A stretch of DNA of 27,518 nucleotides from Oleispira sp963933055 (lineage in GTDB: Bacteria > Pseudomonadota > Gammaproteobacteria > Pseudomonadales > Oceanobacteraceae): assembly GCA_963933055.1 (NCBI GenBank), contig CAWVSY010000049.1:1-27518 (forward strand), read 5' to 3'. The notes below the pieces were generated by a model. That model ran no database searches. It had not been told where the DNA came from and was given only the letters and a program-made list of their open reading frames with translations. The stretch's first letter is position 1. Every line of letters starts with the position of its first letter. Of the stretch, positions 15,652-24,639 are shown one piece after another. Both the position numbers and the translations under genes were made by a program.

Positions 15652-16412
15652 TGTTTCGCTTTTTATTGTTAATTAGCGCTGTTTTTTCAGCCAATGTATT
15701 TGCACAAACCGCCGATGTTATGGCGACTAAATCAACGACGGATGTTGTTGAATTTACTGAGCTTGAACATCGTATTGTCGAGTTATCGGGCTTACTGAGT
15801 TTAAGTGAGCAGGTTAAAACCAGTGCCCAGTATATGATTGCAAAATCAACCGCTAACGGCGCTGATAAAAGCGCCGCTGCATTGGTCGAGATCAATCATG
15901 CGCAGCATTTTGGTATCGCTCAGCGTTTATCTAAGCGCTGGGCGCAGGCCGCATGGGAAAATCGTCTATTAACCTTGATTGCTCGTATCGATGTTAAAGA
16001 GCAAAAGCGAATTGCACAAGACTTGTCAAAAACCGTCATACGCTCTGCTCAGGCAAAAGAAAAAGCGGCCATCAGCAAGCAAGCTAAAGCTGAATACTTG
16101 ATGTATATGGACAAGCTAAAACAGCGTCCACCGGCGGCTTCGCGCTGGCAGTTAGTGGAATCTCTTGATCAGCACTCTTTTTTCTCTGAATTGATTATTA
16201 CAACCAGAGCGCAAGTTTATGCTGAAATTTCAAATCAGGTTAAAGGTTGGAAGCCCCCGAGTAACTGGCAGAAGAATGCGAAAAAAGAGGTGCTTGAATT
16301 TTTGTTCTATGCCTATCGCAAGACCTCTAATCCAGAGTTAAAGACAATAGCGAACAGCTATGATACCCCGGCACTAAAGTCATTTCTTACGAAGGTGAAG
16401 GCCGGGTTATAG
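15651..16412 (+). CDS. Exported protein of unknown function coupled to the symporter
   Basis: Protein of 253 residues beginning with a clear signal peptide (MFRFLLLISAVFSANVFA, predicted cleavage after Ala18). The mature part is mostly helical and rich in Ala, Lys and Gln. Its C-terminal pattern YAYRKTSNPELKTIANSYDTPALKSFL recalls DUF2059-type repeats (Leu-x-x-hydrophobic, then a 'sp' turn). I do not recognise a family with confidence. The start codon overlaps the symporter stop by one base (TAATG), so translation is probably coupled and expression linked to the symporter. It is not a recognisable substrate-binding protein, which this transporter class does not use. Confidence 0.75.
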   Translation: MFRFLLLISAVFSANVFAQTADVMATKSTTDVVEFTELEHRIVELSGLLSLSEQVKTSAQYMIAKSTANGADKSAAALVEINHAQHFGIAQRLSKRWAQAAWENRLLTLIARIDVKEQKRIAQDLSKTVIRSAQAKEKAAISKQAKAEYLMYMDKLKQRPPAASRWQLVESLDQHSFFSELIITTRAQVYAEISNQVKGWKPPSNWQKNAKKEVLEFLFYAYRKTSNPELKTIANSYDTPALKSFLTKVKAGL

Positions 16413-16425
16413 CGGTTATTCGATT

Positions 16426-17820
16426 TTATTTATTCAGCATTTGAATAAGCTCTGTTAGATCATCGGCTTTTTCTAGCAGGCTTTCAGTAACGTTAGTAGC
16501 CGACTCGGCGCTAATACCTAAACGTTCGAAGACTTCATGGCTTGGCTCTTCCCAAGGGCCATCGCCAAAACCTTGATTGCGCAATGAGCGCACGGCAATA
16601 TAAAGTAAGTTTGCACAAGTACTAAAGTCACCCTCGTATTTAGGATTGTGCTGATTACGCAGCGAAATCACGACTTCTTCAGGCATGCGCCATTGCTGCA
16701 TTAACAAGCTGCTAACCTGTTCTCGGCTCAAACCAATTAAATGCTTTTCAATTAAACTGCGATTGATATGAGGGTTGACCTCAACGTGGCGGTTAATCAA
16801 AGAAAACTGGGGTGGAAATACGTGCCCTAAAATTAGATAGCCGAAATTGTGAAGTAAACCACAAAGGTAAGCTGTGCCAGTATTTGGACGTTGCTTAACC
16901 GGCATTAATCGTGCGAGCTCTCCCATTAATGTGGCGGTCATAACCGCTTGCTGCCAAAACGGAGCGTAGCCATTTGGCCCTTCTTTTGGCACGTTAAGAG
17001 TACGGCCTAAAGCTAAACCCAGCGCGAGATTAATCACAAGGTCAAAACCGAGTACACGAATAACCGCATCTTCAACTGATTTGATTTCGCCTTTAACGCC
17101 GTAATAAGGTGAGCGAGCCCAGCTCACTACTTGTGCCGCCATGCCGGGGTCCATTTCGACGACTTCAGATAAGGCGGTTGTATCGGCATTAGGATCGACT
17201 CTTAGGTCGATGATTCTACGAGCGGTTTCAGGTAATGGCGGAAGGTCTAGCGTTTCTTCTAAACGTTGTTGAATCCGCAGGGGGGTAAATTGCTTAATTG
17301 CCGCATGCACATCTTCTAAATCTTGGTGGGTATTTTGCTCATACGAGGGCAGTGGTAGCGGTGCACTAAAATACCCCATGATCGAGCTGGTAATTAAGGA
17401 TTTGAAGCATTCGACGGGTAGCTTGATCCATTCAAGATTATCGCCTGAGGTGATGAAGAGCTGTGTTTCTTCTAATAAATGCTCATCAACCATGCTATCA
17501 ATTTTGGTGACCTGCGGTAGCGCAGGGAAGTCTTCAATACCAAATTTATTTCTAAGTCGGTTTAGCGCATCAGCACCTAAAGCGCTGAACTGGCGGCCAC
17601 ATTGTTGAGATAAGCGGTTAAGGTCAAGAATGCGATTGCTAGGAATAACAACTTGAACCTTGCCAATACTGTCTTTCAAAAATATTACCCGAGCGAGCTT
17701 ACTCGAATATTCTGTCATTGGGTTGCCCTGCATAAGCTGAAAGGTATCTTCGTCGTCAGTCAGTTGATAGTCGACTTGCCAGTCATCTAACACTTTTAAT
17801 ACTGTGGCTGGGATGGTCAT
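16426..17820 (-). CDS. YbaK-like plus HDOD domain protein
   Basis: Cytosolic protein of 464 residues. The N-terminus (about 1-140) resembles the YbaK/ProX aminoacyl-tRNA deacylase fold (ARVIFLKD...VVIPSNRILDLNRLSQ). The remainder, from about 185 to 400, is an HDOD domain: LPPLPETARRIIDLRVDP, then VVEMDPGMAAQVVSWARSPYYG, and later a GLLHNFGYLILG segment. HDOD domains resemble HD phosphohydrolases but generally lack the metal-binding HD pair. Some act in signalling or biofilm and motility control. A gene of this build beside recG is known in Pseudomonas. AAAGG lies about 7 bp before the ATG. Confidence 0.8.
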   Translation of the reverse strand: MTIPATVLKVLDDWQVDYQLTDDEDTFQLMQGNPMTEYSSKLARVIFLKDSIGKVQVVIPSNRILDLNRLSQQCGRQFSALGADALNRLRNKFGIEDFPALPQVTKIDSMVDEHLLEETQLFITSGDNLEWIKLPVECFKSLITSSIMGYFSAPLPLPSYEQNTHQDLEDVHAAIKQFTPLRIQQRLEETLDLPPLPETARRIIDLRVDPNADTTALSEVVEMDPGMAAQVVSWARSPYYGVKGEIKSVEDAVIRVLGFDLVINLALGLALGRTLNVPKEGPNGYAPFWQQAVMTATLMGELARLMPVKQRPNTGTAYLCGLLHNFGYLILGHVFPPQFSLINRHVEVNPHINRSLIEKHLIGLSREQVSSLLMQQWRMPEEVVISLRNQHNPKYEGDFSTCANLLYIAVRSLRNQGFGDGPWEEPSHEVFERLGISAESATNVTESLLEKADDLTELIQMLNK

Positions 17821-17902
17821 TACTTGGCCTTTATCATTAACTCTTCTCTATAGAATATAGATCAGAATTCAACTTTTGCTGTTGAAAATTAATAACTAAT
17901 TA

Positions 17903-20017
17903 TTAGGCCTGTGCAAATTGCTCTGCGTTACCCATCCAGCGTTTAATGATGGCATTAACGGATTGAGGATGCAGCTCAACCAACTGTTCGGCCATCGACT
18001 TAACTTGCGGTAATAAGTGCCCATCTCGTTCTAAATCTGCAACGGTGAGCTGTTGCAGCCCAGTCTGGCGACTCCCTAGTAGTTCACCTGGCCCACGTAT
18101 TAATAAGTCTTGTTCGGCAATATAGAAGCCGTCCGTACTTTCACGCATAACGCTTAAGCGTTGCTTGCTCACGTCTCCAAGAGGTGCTTGGTACAGTAAG
18201 ACACAATGAGATTGCTGATTCCCTCGACCTACACGACCCCGCAGTTGGTGTAACTGTGCAAGCCCGAGTCGTTCAGGGTTTTCGATAATGATGAGGTTTG
18301 AATTAGGTACGTCGACCCCCACTTCAATCACGGTGGTTGCTACCAGTAAGTCCAGTTCATGGTTTTTGAAGCGTTGCATGATGTCGACTTTTTCTTGCGC
18401 TTTCATGCGTCCATGAATCAAGCCAATACGTAACTTAGGTAAGGCTTCTGTCAGCTGCTGAGCGGTGACTTCGGCCGCTTGGCATTGCAAACTTTCGCTC
18501 TCTTCAATCAAGGTACATACCCAATAGGCTTGTGTGCCACCTTGGCATACTTCATTAATGCGCTGAATAATTTCATTGCGTCGTTGGTTGCTAACGACCA
18601 AGGTATTGATTGGAATCCGGCCTTTGGGGAGTTCATCAATAATAGAAACATCTAAATCGGCATAAGCACTCATCGCCAGAGTACGTGGAATGGGGGTCGC
18701 GGTCATAATCAGTTGATGAGGGGCTAGCGCTTTCCCTTTCCCTCTTAATGCCAACCTTTGATGCACACCAAATCGGTGCTGCTCATCGATAATGGCCAAA
18801 CCCAGCTGATGGAAATCCACATCATCTTGGAATAACGCGTGGGTGCCGATCACGAGTTTCGCTTCGCCATTAGCAATTTCTGATAAGACTTTTTCACGTG
18901 CTTTGCCTTTTACCTTGCCTGTTAACCAAACGATTTTCTTTTTTTCTGAGCCTTCGTTGGCGGCGGCAAAAATAGGTTCAAACCATTGCGTGAAATTCAG
19001 TAGATGCTGTTCGGCTAGAATCTCGGTAGGGGCCATGATGGCGACTTGATAGCCTTCATCAACCATCGGCGCAGCGGTGAGTGCGGCGACTAAGGTTTTA
19101 CCTGACCCCACATCTCCTTGCACCAATCGCAACATCGGGTGTGGTTGATTAAGGTCGAATTGTATTTCTTCGACAACGCGCTTTTGTGCCTCGGTCGGGG
19201 TGAAAGGTAGAGAATCGATAATTTTTTGCTGACTCTGACCCATGAAGTGAATTTGAGCGGCACGCTCCTGTTTGACCCTTAAGCGGGCTCGGTGCATCGA
19301 CAGTTGATGTGCGAGTAATTCTTCTAAAATCAATCTACGCTGGCAAGGATGTTGTCCCAATTCTAATTGTTCTAAATTGGCCTCGGTAGGCGGCTGGTGG
19401 AGATACAGTAAGGCTTGGCTTAATCCCGGCAGCTGCCATTGCTGCAACCACGTCGCGGGTAATAAGTCGCGCAGCTGAAATTTATCGGCCGCCAGCATTT
19501 CTAATGCTTGGCTAATCATGGTGCGTAAACGGCTTTGGCTAATGCCTTCGGTTGCTGGGTAAACTGGGGTTAGGGTTTGTTCAAGGTTGTCTTCATTGCT
19601 AGTAACAATGTGATATTCGGGGTGATAAATTTCTAGCCCACTGGCCCCACGACGAGCCTCGCCATAACAGCGAATTTCTGCGCCTTCTTCAAATTGTTTT
19701 TTCTGAGCCGCGGTAAAGTGATAAAAGCGAAGGCCTAAGCTGCCACTTTGATCTTGAATGCGCACGCTCAGACTGCGCCTTTTACCAAACAGAATTTGGC
19801 TGCTGCGCACAAAGCCTTGTACCACATAGGTTTGCTGTGGACGTAACGCGGCGATTGGCGTTATGCGCGTTCGGTCTTCGTAACGAAACGGCAGATGAAA
19901 TAGCAAGTTCACTAAATTATGAATCCCCCAATCAGAGAACTGTTGGGCGAGTTTTGGGCCAACACCTTTTAATTGTGTCAGGGCTAACTGCCTATCGATT
20001 AAGGATTGATGAGACAT
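17903..20017 (-). CDS. recG: ATP-dependent DNA helicase RecG
   Basis: Superfamily 2 helicase of 704 residues (E. coli RecG is 693) that remodels stalled replication forks and Holliday junctions. The N-terminal wedge/OB domain (LPFRYEDRTRI...VRIQDQSGSLGLRFYHF) is followed by the helicase core. Walker A is in RLVQGDVGSGKTLVAALTA, the DEQH motif in IIDEQHRFGVHQR, TATPIPRTLAMSA is motif III, and the C-terminal HGRMKAQEK and QLRGRVGRGNQQSHC belong to motifs IV-VI. The ATG overlaps the end of oxyR by 19 bp, indicating cotranscription. The HDOD gene follows after 82 bp. Confidence 0.97.
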   Translation of the reverse strand: MSHQSLIDRQLALTQLKGVGPKLAQQFSDWGIHNLVNLLFHLPFRYEDRTRITPIAALRPQQTYVVQGFVRSSQILFGKRRSLSVRIQDQSGSLGLRFYHFTAAQKKQFEEGAEIRCYGEARRGASGLEIYHPEYHIVTSNEDNLEQTLTPVYPATEGISQSRLRTMISQALEMLAADKFQLRDLLPATWLQQWQLPGLSQALLYLHQPPTEANLEQLELGQHPCQRRLILEELLAHQLSMHRARLRVKQERAAQIHFMGQSQQKIIDSLPFTPTEAQKRVVEEIQFDLNQPHPMLRLVQGDVGSGKTLVAALTAAPMVDEGYQVAIMAPTEILAEQHLLNFTQWFEPIFAAANEGSEKKKIVWLTGKVKGKAREKVLSEIANGEAKLVIGTHALFQDDVDFHQLGLAIIDEQHRFGVHQRLALRGKGKALAPHQLIMTATPIPRTLAMSAYADLDVSIIDELPKGRIPINTLVVSNQRRNEIIQRINEVCQGGTQAYWVCTLIEESESLQCQAAEVTAQQLTEALPKLRIGLIHGRMKAQEKVDIMQRFKNHELDLLVATTVIEVGVDVPNSNLIIIENPERLGLAQLHQLRGRVGRGNQQSHCVLLYQAPLGDVSKQRLSVMRESTDGFYIAEQDLLIRGPGELLGSRQTGLQQLTVADLERDGHLLPQVKSMAEQLVELHPQSVNAIIKRWMGNAEQFAQA

Positions 20018-20898
20018 GTGCCAGCGGTATCCAATAATAAATCAATCGCTTGCCCGCGAGGGAAGCTTGCTCGCCATGCAAGTGCGACCGTTCGAAAAGG
20101 GGCGGGGCTTGCAAAAGGCCGAGTAGTGATTAGCTCAGAGTCTAAGTTACCGACGGCGGACTCAGGCAGTACGGTGATTCCCAACCCTGTCGCGACCATA
20201 TACTTCAACGTTTCTAATGAACTGCCTTGAGTTACGCTGCCAACGCGATTATTTTTTTGCTGGCTAAGAGCAGGGCACAGCTCGATGACTTGGTCGCGAA
20301 AGCAGTGGCCTTCGCCGAGTAATAATAAGTCTTGATCGGGTAGCATCTCGGCATCGATTTGCTCAAGCTTAGCGAGAGGATGATCTTTTGGCATAACCAC
20401 AACAAAAGGTTCATCGTAGAGCGCACGGGTCATTACGTCAGGTTCATTAAAAGGTAAGGCGATAATAATGGCATCAAGCTCGCCTTCTCTTAATTGGCGA
20501 CGTAATACTGAGGTATAGCTTTCCTCGATGTAGAGCGACATTTGAGGGGCTTGTTGATAAGTTCGTGGCACCAGATGAGGAAATAGATAAGGCCCAATGG
20601 TGAAAATAGCCCCAACTTTTAATGGGCTGCTCAGTTGATCTTTACCCGCTTCGGCCAATTCTTTTAAGGTGCGTGTTTCGGCCAGTACTTTTTCTGCTTG
20701 TAGAATGATTTTCTCGCCGAGCGGCGTTGGTGTTACAGAGCTCTTACTGCGCTCGAAGAGGGCAATGTTCAATTCGCCTTCTAACTTTTTTACCGCTACG
20801 CTCAAGGTAGGCTGACTGACAAAACACTTCTCTGCCGCACGGCCAAAATGACGTTCTTGAGATAGGGTTACTATGTAGCGTAATTCGGTTAGAGTCAT
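19999..20898 (-). CDS. oxyR: Hydrogen peroxide-responsive regulator OxyR
   Basis: LysR-type regulator of 299 residues that senses peroxide through a disulfide. The N-terminal winged helix (ELRYIVTLSQERHFGRAAEKCFVSQPTLS) is intact. The redox pair is present at Cys199 (GHCFRDQ) and Cys208 (ELCPALSQ), identical in number to E. coli OxyR, so the sensor mechanism is presumably the same. The TGLGITVLPESAV segment is a conserved effector-domain block. The ATG is followed by the standard TLTELRY start. It diverges over 162 bp from a YeeZ-like gene. Confidence 0.96.
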   Translation of the reverse strand: MTLTELRYIVTLSQERHFGRAAEKCFVSQPTLSVAVKKLEGELNIALFERSKSSVTPTPLGEKIILQAEKVLAETRTLKELAEAGKDQLSSPLKVGAIFTIGPYLFPHLVPRTYQQAPQMSLYIEESYTSVLRRQLREGELDAIIIALPFNEPDVMTRALYDEPFVVVMPKDHPLAKLEQIDAEMLPDQDLLLLGEGHCFRDQVIELCPALSQQKNNRVGSVTQGSSLETLKYMVATGLGITVLPESAVGNLDSELITTRPFASPAPFRTVALAWRASFPRGQAIDLLLDTAGTCLINP

Positions 20899-20953
20899 GT
20901 TGCCTCATTAATCATAATAAGCACTCGTAAGTGGTGGATCTAGATTGGTTATT

Positions 20954-20976
20954 CTAAATTAGACGCACTTAATTAG
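20954..20976. promoter_or_regulatory. Paired AT-rich palindromes between oxyR and the epimerase gene
   Basis: CTAAATTAG (20954-20962) and CTTAATTAG (20968-20976) are near-palindromes 14 bp apart (start to start) in the divergent intergenic region. LysR-family regulators often bind such repeats in their own divergent promoters, so an OxyR site is possible, but neither copy fits the ATAGnt-nnn-anCTAT OxyR pattern well. Confidence 0.25.
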
Positions 20977-21019
20977 AGTTACTGTTTTGATTTATATTAA
21001 CTATTGCAAGAGCGAATGA

Positions 21020-21045
21020 AAAGCCTGCCTTCAACTAAAGGCTTT
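21020..21045 (+). promoter_or_regulatory. Hairpin ahead of the epimerase ribosome binding site
   Basis: AAAGCCT (21020-21026) pairs with AGGCTTT (21039-21045) across a 12-nt loop, 5 bp before the strong AGGAG at 21051. It may affect translation of the epimerase mRNA; no ligand-sensing motif is seen. Confidence 0.35.
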
Positions 21046-21060
21046 ATAAAGGAGTATACA

Positions 21061-21915
21061 ATGGCGCGAATTTTAATTGTGGGTGCAGGGGATATCGGTA
21101 GCCAGCTAGCGATAACGCTAGCGCAGGCTCGTCATGATGTTTGGGCTATGCGTCGCTCAAATGTCGAAGTCGGACAGGGTGTGCACTCGATTATGGGTGA
21201 TGTGTCCGACCCTGAATCCTTATTAGATATCCCCACTCATATAGATATTTTGGTCTACTGTGTTGCTTCACCAGAGTTTTCCAAAGAGGGCTACCATAAA
21301 TATTATTACCGCGGTATTCGACATGTACTGCATGCATTAAAAGCTCAAGGGCAAAAGCCTAAACACGCTTTTTTTACTTCAAGCTCCAGTGTATATCATC
21401 AAATGGATGCTTCATGGGTTGATGAAGAAAGTCCTACTGAACCAATCAGTTTTGCGGGCAAAGAGCTGTTACAGGCCGAAAATGCTCTCGCAAAAGGCTT
21501 TATTCCTGCGACGTCGGTACGCTTTCCGGGCATTTATGGCCCTGGTCGCAATCGCATGGTTGAACAGGCCCGCCAAGGTGGGCATTGCGACCCGGACCCC
21601 GAAGTTTGGACTAACCGCATTCATCGAGATGACTGTGTTGGGGTATTAAATTTTTTGATTGAAAAAGTAATTGCTGGAGAGGCCATCGAAGGTCTGTATT
21701 TAGCCTGTGATTCTGAACCGGTAACCTTGTACGACATTTTAGAATGGATGAAAGATCGGATTGGTGAGGTTGAGCCCGACTATGAATTGCCTGAAGCAAC
21801 ACGCCGCGCTAATCGTCGTTGCAGCAATAAGCGCTTATTAGACGCAGGCTACAGACTCAAATTCAAAACGTATCAAGAAGGGTATGAGTTTGTATTGAAA
21901 GAGCTTGGTTTGTAG
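21061..21915 (+). CDS. NAD-dependent epimerase/dehydratase-like protein (YeeZ-like)
   Basis: Extended short-chain dehydrogenase/reductase of 284 residues. It opens with the dinucleotide-binding motif ARILIVGAGDIGSQLA, which is the YeeZ-type variant (GAGDIG) rather than the classical GxxGxxG. Further blocks are FTSSSSVY, SVRFPGIYGPGRN and NRIHRDDCVGVLNFL. The usual catalytic YxxxK appears replaced (SFAGKELLQAEN), so the enzyme may be inactive or act by a different mechanism; the substrate is unknown. The ATG at 21061 is chosen because AGGAG lies 6 bp upstream. An upstream in-frame start at 21004 lacks this. It diverges from oxyR. Confidence 0.85.
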   Translation: MARILIVGAGDIGSQLAITLAQARHDVWAMRRSNVEVGQGVHSIMGDVSDPESLLDIPTHIDILVYCVASPEFSKEGYHKYYYRGIRHVLHALKAQGQKPKHAFFTSSSSVYHQMDASWVDEESPTEPISFAGKELLQAENALAKGFIPATSVRFPGIYGPGRNRMVEQARQGGHCDPDPEVWTNRIHRDDCVGVLNFLIEKVIAGEAIEGLYLACDSEPVTLYDILEWMKDRIGEVEPDYELPEATRRANRRCSNKRLLDAGYRLKFKTYQEGYEFVLKELGL

Positions 21916-21935
21916 AGGGTGAGATAGGGAAATTC

Positions 21936-21966
21936 GGCCTTTAGGTATCACTGAGAGCTAAAGGCC
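21936..21966. terminator. Bidirectional terminator-like hairpin
   Basis: GGCCTTTAG (21936-21944) and CTAAAGGCC (21958-21966) are a perfect 9-bp inverted repeat with a 13-nt loop, between the convergent epimerase and ridA stops. The flanks are only modestly T-rich, so termination efficiency is uncertain. Confidence 0.65.
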
Positions 21967-21974
21967 TCGTTTGA

Positions 21975-22361
21975 CTAGCTTTCTAATTCTAGAATGCCGT
22001 CCATTTCAACATTGGCGTCTTTCGGTAATTGAGCAACACCAATAGCCGCACGAGCTGGGTAGGGTTGTTCAAAATATTCCGCCATGATGAGGTTTACCGT
22101 TGCGAAGTTAGATAGATCGGTTAAGAAAATATTCAGCTTAGCAATATCTTGCAGTTTACCGCCAGCAGCTTCACAAACGGCGGTTAAGTTATCAAATACA
22201 CGACGAATTTGAGCGTCAATCTCACCTTCTACCATTTCCATTGTTTCAGGAATCAATGGAATCTGGCCAGAAAGATAAACAGTATTGTTTACTTTAACCG
22301 CTTGTGAATAAGTACCAATTGCTTGTGGTGCTTTATCGGTATTAATAATCGTTTTAGTCAT
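21975..22361 (-). CDS. ridA: RidA family 2-iminobutanoate/2-iminopropanoate deaminase
   Basis: Trimeric cytosolic enzyme of 128 residues (the usual RidA length) that hydrolyses reactive enamine/imine intermediates released by PLP enzymes. The substrate-binding Arg104 (YPARAAIGV) and Glu119 (NVEMDG) are at the family's positions (Arg105 and Glu120 in E. coli numbering). The conserved APQAIGTYSQAV and LSGQIPLIP segments open the protein. It follows spoT by 43 bp and probably ends the gmk-rpoZ-spoT-ridA transcription unit, as in Pseudomonas. Confidence 0.95.
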   Translation of the reverse strand: MTKTIINTDKAPQAIGTYSQAVKVNNTVYLSGQIPLIPETMEMVEGEIDAQIRRVFDNLTAVCEAAGGKLQDIAKLNIFLTDLSNFATVNLIMAEYFEQPYPARAAIGVAQLPKDANVEMDGILELES

Positions 22362-22404
22362 AATAAATCCTTAATCGTATCTACAATATTGATCTGAAGA
22401 GTCT

Positions 22405-24522
22405 CTAATTTTTAATCCGCACAATCTTGTTAACACCAGGAATTGCACGTAATCGACGCATCACTCGAGCAAGGTGCTTACGACCTTGTACGCTTAGCTG
22501 TATCTGGGTAACACTTAATCTGGCATCTCTATCTTCAACACTAATGCCTTCAATATTGGCATCGGCTTGAGTAACCGCCGCGGCCAGTTCGGCGACAACG
22601 CCTTTACGGTTTTCTAAGTAGAGTCTTAAATCGACAGTGAACTCACTATCAATGTCTTTATCCCAACTGAGGATGACGCATTTTTCTGCATCCTCGCGGA
22701 TATCCTGCACATTTTTACAGGTGGCGGTATGAATTACTAAACCACGGCCAGAGCTGGTATTTCCGACAATAGGATCACCAGGAATGGGGTTACAGCATTT
22801 GGCGAAATTAACGACTAAACCTTCAGTGCCTTTAATGGCCAGCGGCGCTTCATCAGCAAAGGCTTCAAGATCAATGTCGGTATCGCGGTTTGCCGCTAAT
22901 AAACGACGGGCAACTAAAGAGGCCATGCGATTGCCAAGGCCAATGTCTTCCATTACATCTTCAATAGAATCTAACGCGGTTTCTTCTAATAATAAGTCGA
23001 TACGGTCTTGCTCAATATCACTCATTGATTTACCTAATGATGATAAGGCTTTATCCAATAAGCGATCACCCAGCGCTACCGATTCAGAGCGACGCTGGCT
23101 TTTTAGAAAGTGTCGAATATTAGAGCGAGCTTTACCGGTGACGACAAAACTTAACCAAGCAGGGTTTGGCTGAGCACCGGGTGCCGTAATAATTTGCACG
23201 GTTTGGCCATTTTGCAATTTAGAACTCAGTGGTGCGAGCTGGCGATCAATACGGCAAGCGATGCAAGAATTACCAACATCGGTATGAACCGCATAAGCAA
23301 AATCAACCGTGGTAGAACCTTTTGGCAATTCCATGATGCGCCCTTTGGGCGTAAAGACATAGATTTCATCAGGGAACAGGTCGACTTTTACATGTTCAAT
23401 AAATTCAATCGGGCTACCAGCACTTTTTTGTAGCTCAAGGAGGTTTTGCACCCATTGCTGCGCGCGCTGGCTGCCTGCCATTTCATTGTTATCTGTTTTA
23501 TATAGCCAGTGTGCCGCAATACCATGCTGCGCCATCGCATCCATTTCTTCGGTGCGAATTTGAATTTCAATAGGAACGCCACTAATGCCAATCAGCGTAG
23601 TATGCAGTGACTGATAGCCGTTTGTTTTAGGAATCGCAATGTAATCTTTAAAGCGGCCCGGAATAGGCTTATACAAGTTGTGAATCGCGCCTAATACGCG
23701 GTAGCACATATCAACGGACTCAACGACGATACGAAAGCCGTAAACGTCCATGATGTCGCTGAAGGATTTACGCTGTTCTTTCATCTTGCTATAGATGCTG
23801 AACATGTGCTTTTCACGGCCTAATACTCGGCAAGGTAGGTTGTGTTCGTTGAGGCGGGCGCGCAATGCCCCTGAAATTTTGTCTACAAGCTCTTTGCGAT
23901 TACCACGAGCACTGGTGACGGCCTTGCGAATTAATCCTGAGCGCATCGGATACATCGCATCAAAACACAGCTCTTCCATTTCGACACGGACGCTGTTTAA
24001 TCCTAAACGATGGGCAACCGGAGCATAAATATCAAGAGTTTCACGGCCAATACGACGACGCTTATCGGGGCGGAGTGCACCGAGTGTGCGTAAATTGTGC
24101 AAACGGTCTGCGAGTTTCACTAGCATGACGCGAATATCTTTTGCCATTGCCAGAATCATCTTCTGGAAATTTTCGGCTTGCTGTTCTTCTTTGCTCTCAA
24201 ACTTTATGTGCGTCAACTTGCTTACGCCATCAACAAGTTCCGTAACAACATCACCAAATTGTTCTGCAAGAGCAATCTTAGGAATTCCCGTATCTTCAAT
24301 AACGTCATGCAGCATCGCCGCCATTAAGCTTTGATAGTCTAGGCGCATGTCGGAAAGAATATTAGCAACCGCTAATGGATGAATGATGTACGGTTCGCCA
24401 CTGCGACGGCGTTGGCCGGTATGCGCTTGTTCAGCATAAAAGTATGCGCGGCGTACCTGTTGTATTTGTTCGGTAGAAAGGTAACTGGATAATCGATCAG
24501 ATAAGGCGTCTATAGTTGGCAC
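22405..24522 (-). CDS. spoT: Bifunctional (p)ppGpp synthetase/hydrolase SpoT
   Basis: Stringent-response enzyme of 705 residues (E. coli SpoT is 702). The hydrolase HD motif (LHDVIEDTG, His72/Asp73) shows that degradation is active. The synthetase region (about 230-350) includes SGREKHMFSIYSKM and KDYIAIPKTNGYQSLHTT. A TGS domain (about 380-445) is recognised by DEIYVFTPKGRIMELPKGST, and a C-terminal ACT domain ends the protein. The start is GTG, supported by AGGG 7 bp upstream. It follows rpoZ by 117 bp, in which two hairpins lie (24550-24581 and 24592-24614), and precedes ridA. Confidence 0.96.
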   Translation of the reverse strand: MPTIDALSDRLSSYLSTEQIQQVRRAYFYAEQAHTGQRRRSGEPYIIHPLAVANILSDMRLDYQSLMAAMLHDVIEDTGIPKIALAEQFGDVVTELVDGVSKLTHIKFESKEEQQAENFQKMILAMAKDIRVMLVKLADRLHNLRTLGALRPDKRRRIGRETLDIYAPVAHRLGLNSVRVEMEELCFDAMYPMRSGLIRKAVTSARGNRKELVDKISGALRARLNEHNLPCRVLGREKHMFSIYSKMKEQRKSFSDIMDVYGFRIVVESVDMCYRVLGAIHNLYKPIPGRFKDYIAIPKTNGYQSLHTTLIGISGVPIEIQIRTEEMDAMAQHGIAAHWLYKTDNNEMAGSQRAQQWVQNLLELQKSAGSPIEFIEHVKVDLFPDEIYVFTPKGRIMELPKGSTTVDFAYAVHTDVGNSCIACRIDRQLAPLSSKLQNGQTVQIITAPGAQPNPAWLSFVVTGKARSNIRHFLKSQRRSESVALGDRLLDKALSSLGKSMSDIEQDRIDLLLEETALDSIEDVMEDIGLGNRMASLVARRLLAANRDTDIDLEAFADEAPLAIKGTEGLVVNFAKCCNPIPGDPIVGNTSSGRGLVIHTATCKNVQDIREDAEKCVILSWDKDIDSEFTVDLRLYLENRKGVVAELAAAVTQADANIEGISVEDRDARLSVTQIQLSVQGRKHLARVMRRLRAIPGVNKIVRIKN

Positions 24523-24549
24523 GGTTGAGCCCTGAGGTTGTGGAAATTC

Positions 24550-24614
24550 AAACCGAGCTGGCCAGAGCCTAAACTCGGTTTGCGATCGCTAAGATTTGGT
24601 ATTCACCAAGATCT
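24550..24614 (-). promoter_or_regulatory. Two hairpins in the rpoZ-spoT intergenic gap
   Basis: AAACCGAG (24550-24557) pairs with CTCGGTTT (24574-24581), 8 bp perfect, 28 bp before the spoT start. AGATTTGGT (24592-24600) pairs with ACCAAGATCT (24605-24614) with one bulge, just after rpoZ. Neither is followed by a strong T-tract on the minus strand, so attenuation, RNA processing or stabilisation is as likely as termination. Confidence 0.45.
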
Positions 24615-24639
24615 TTTCTAATCGTAGCAGAAAGAGAGC

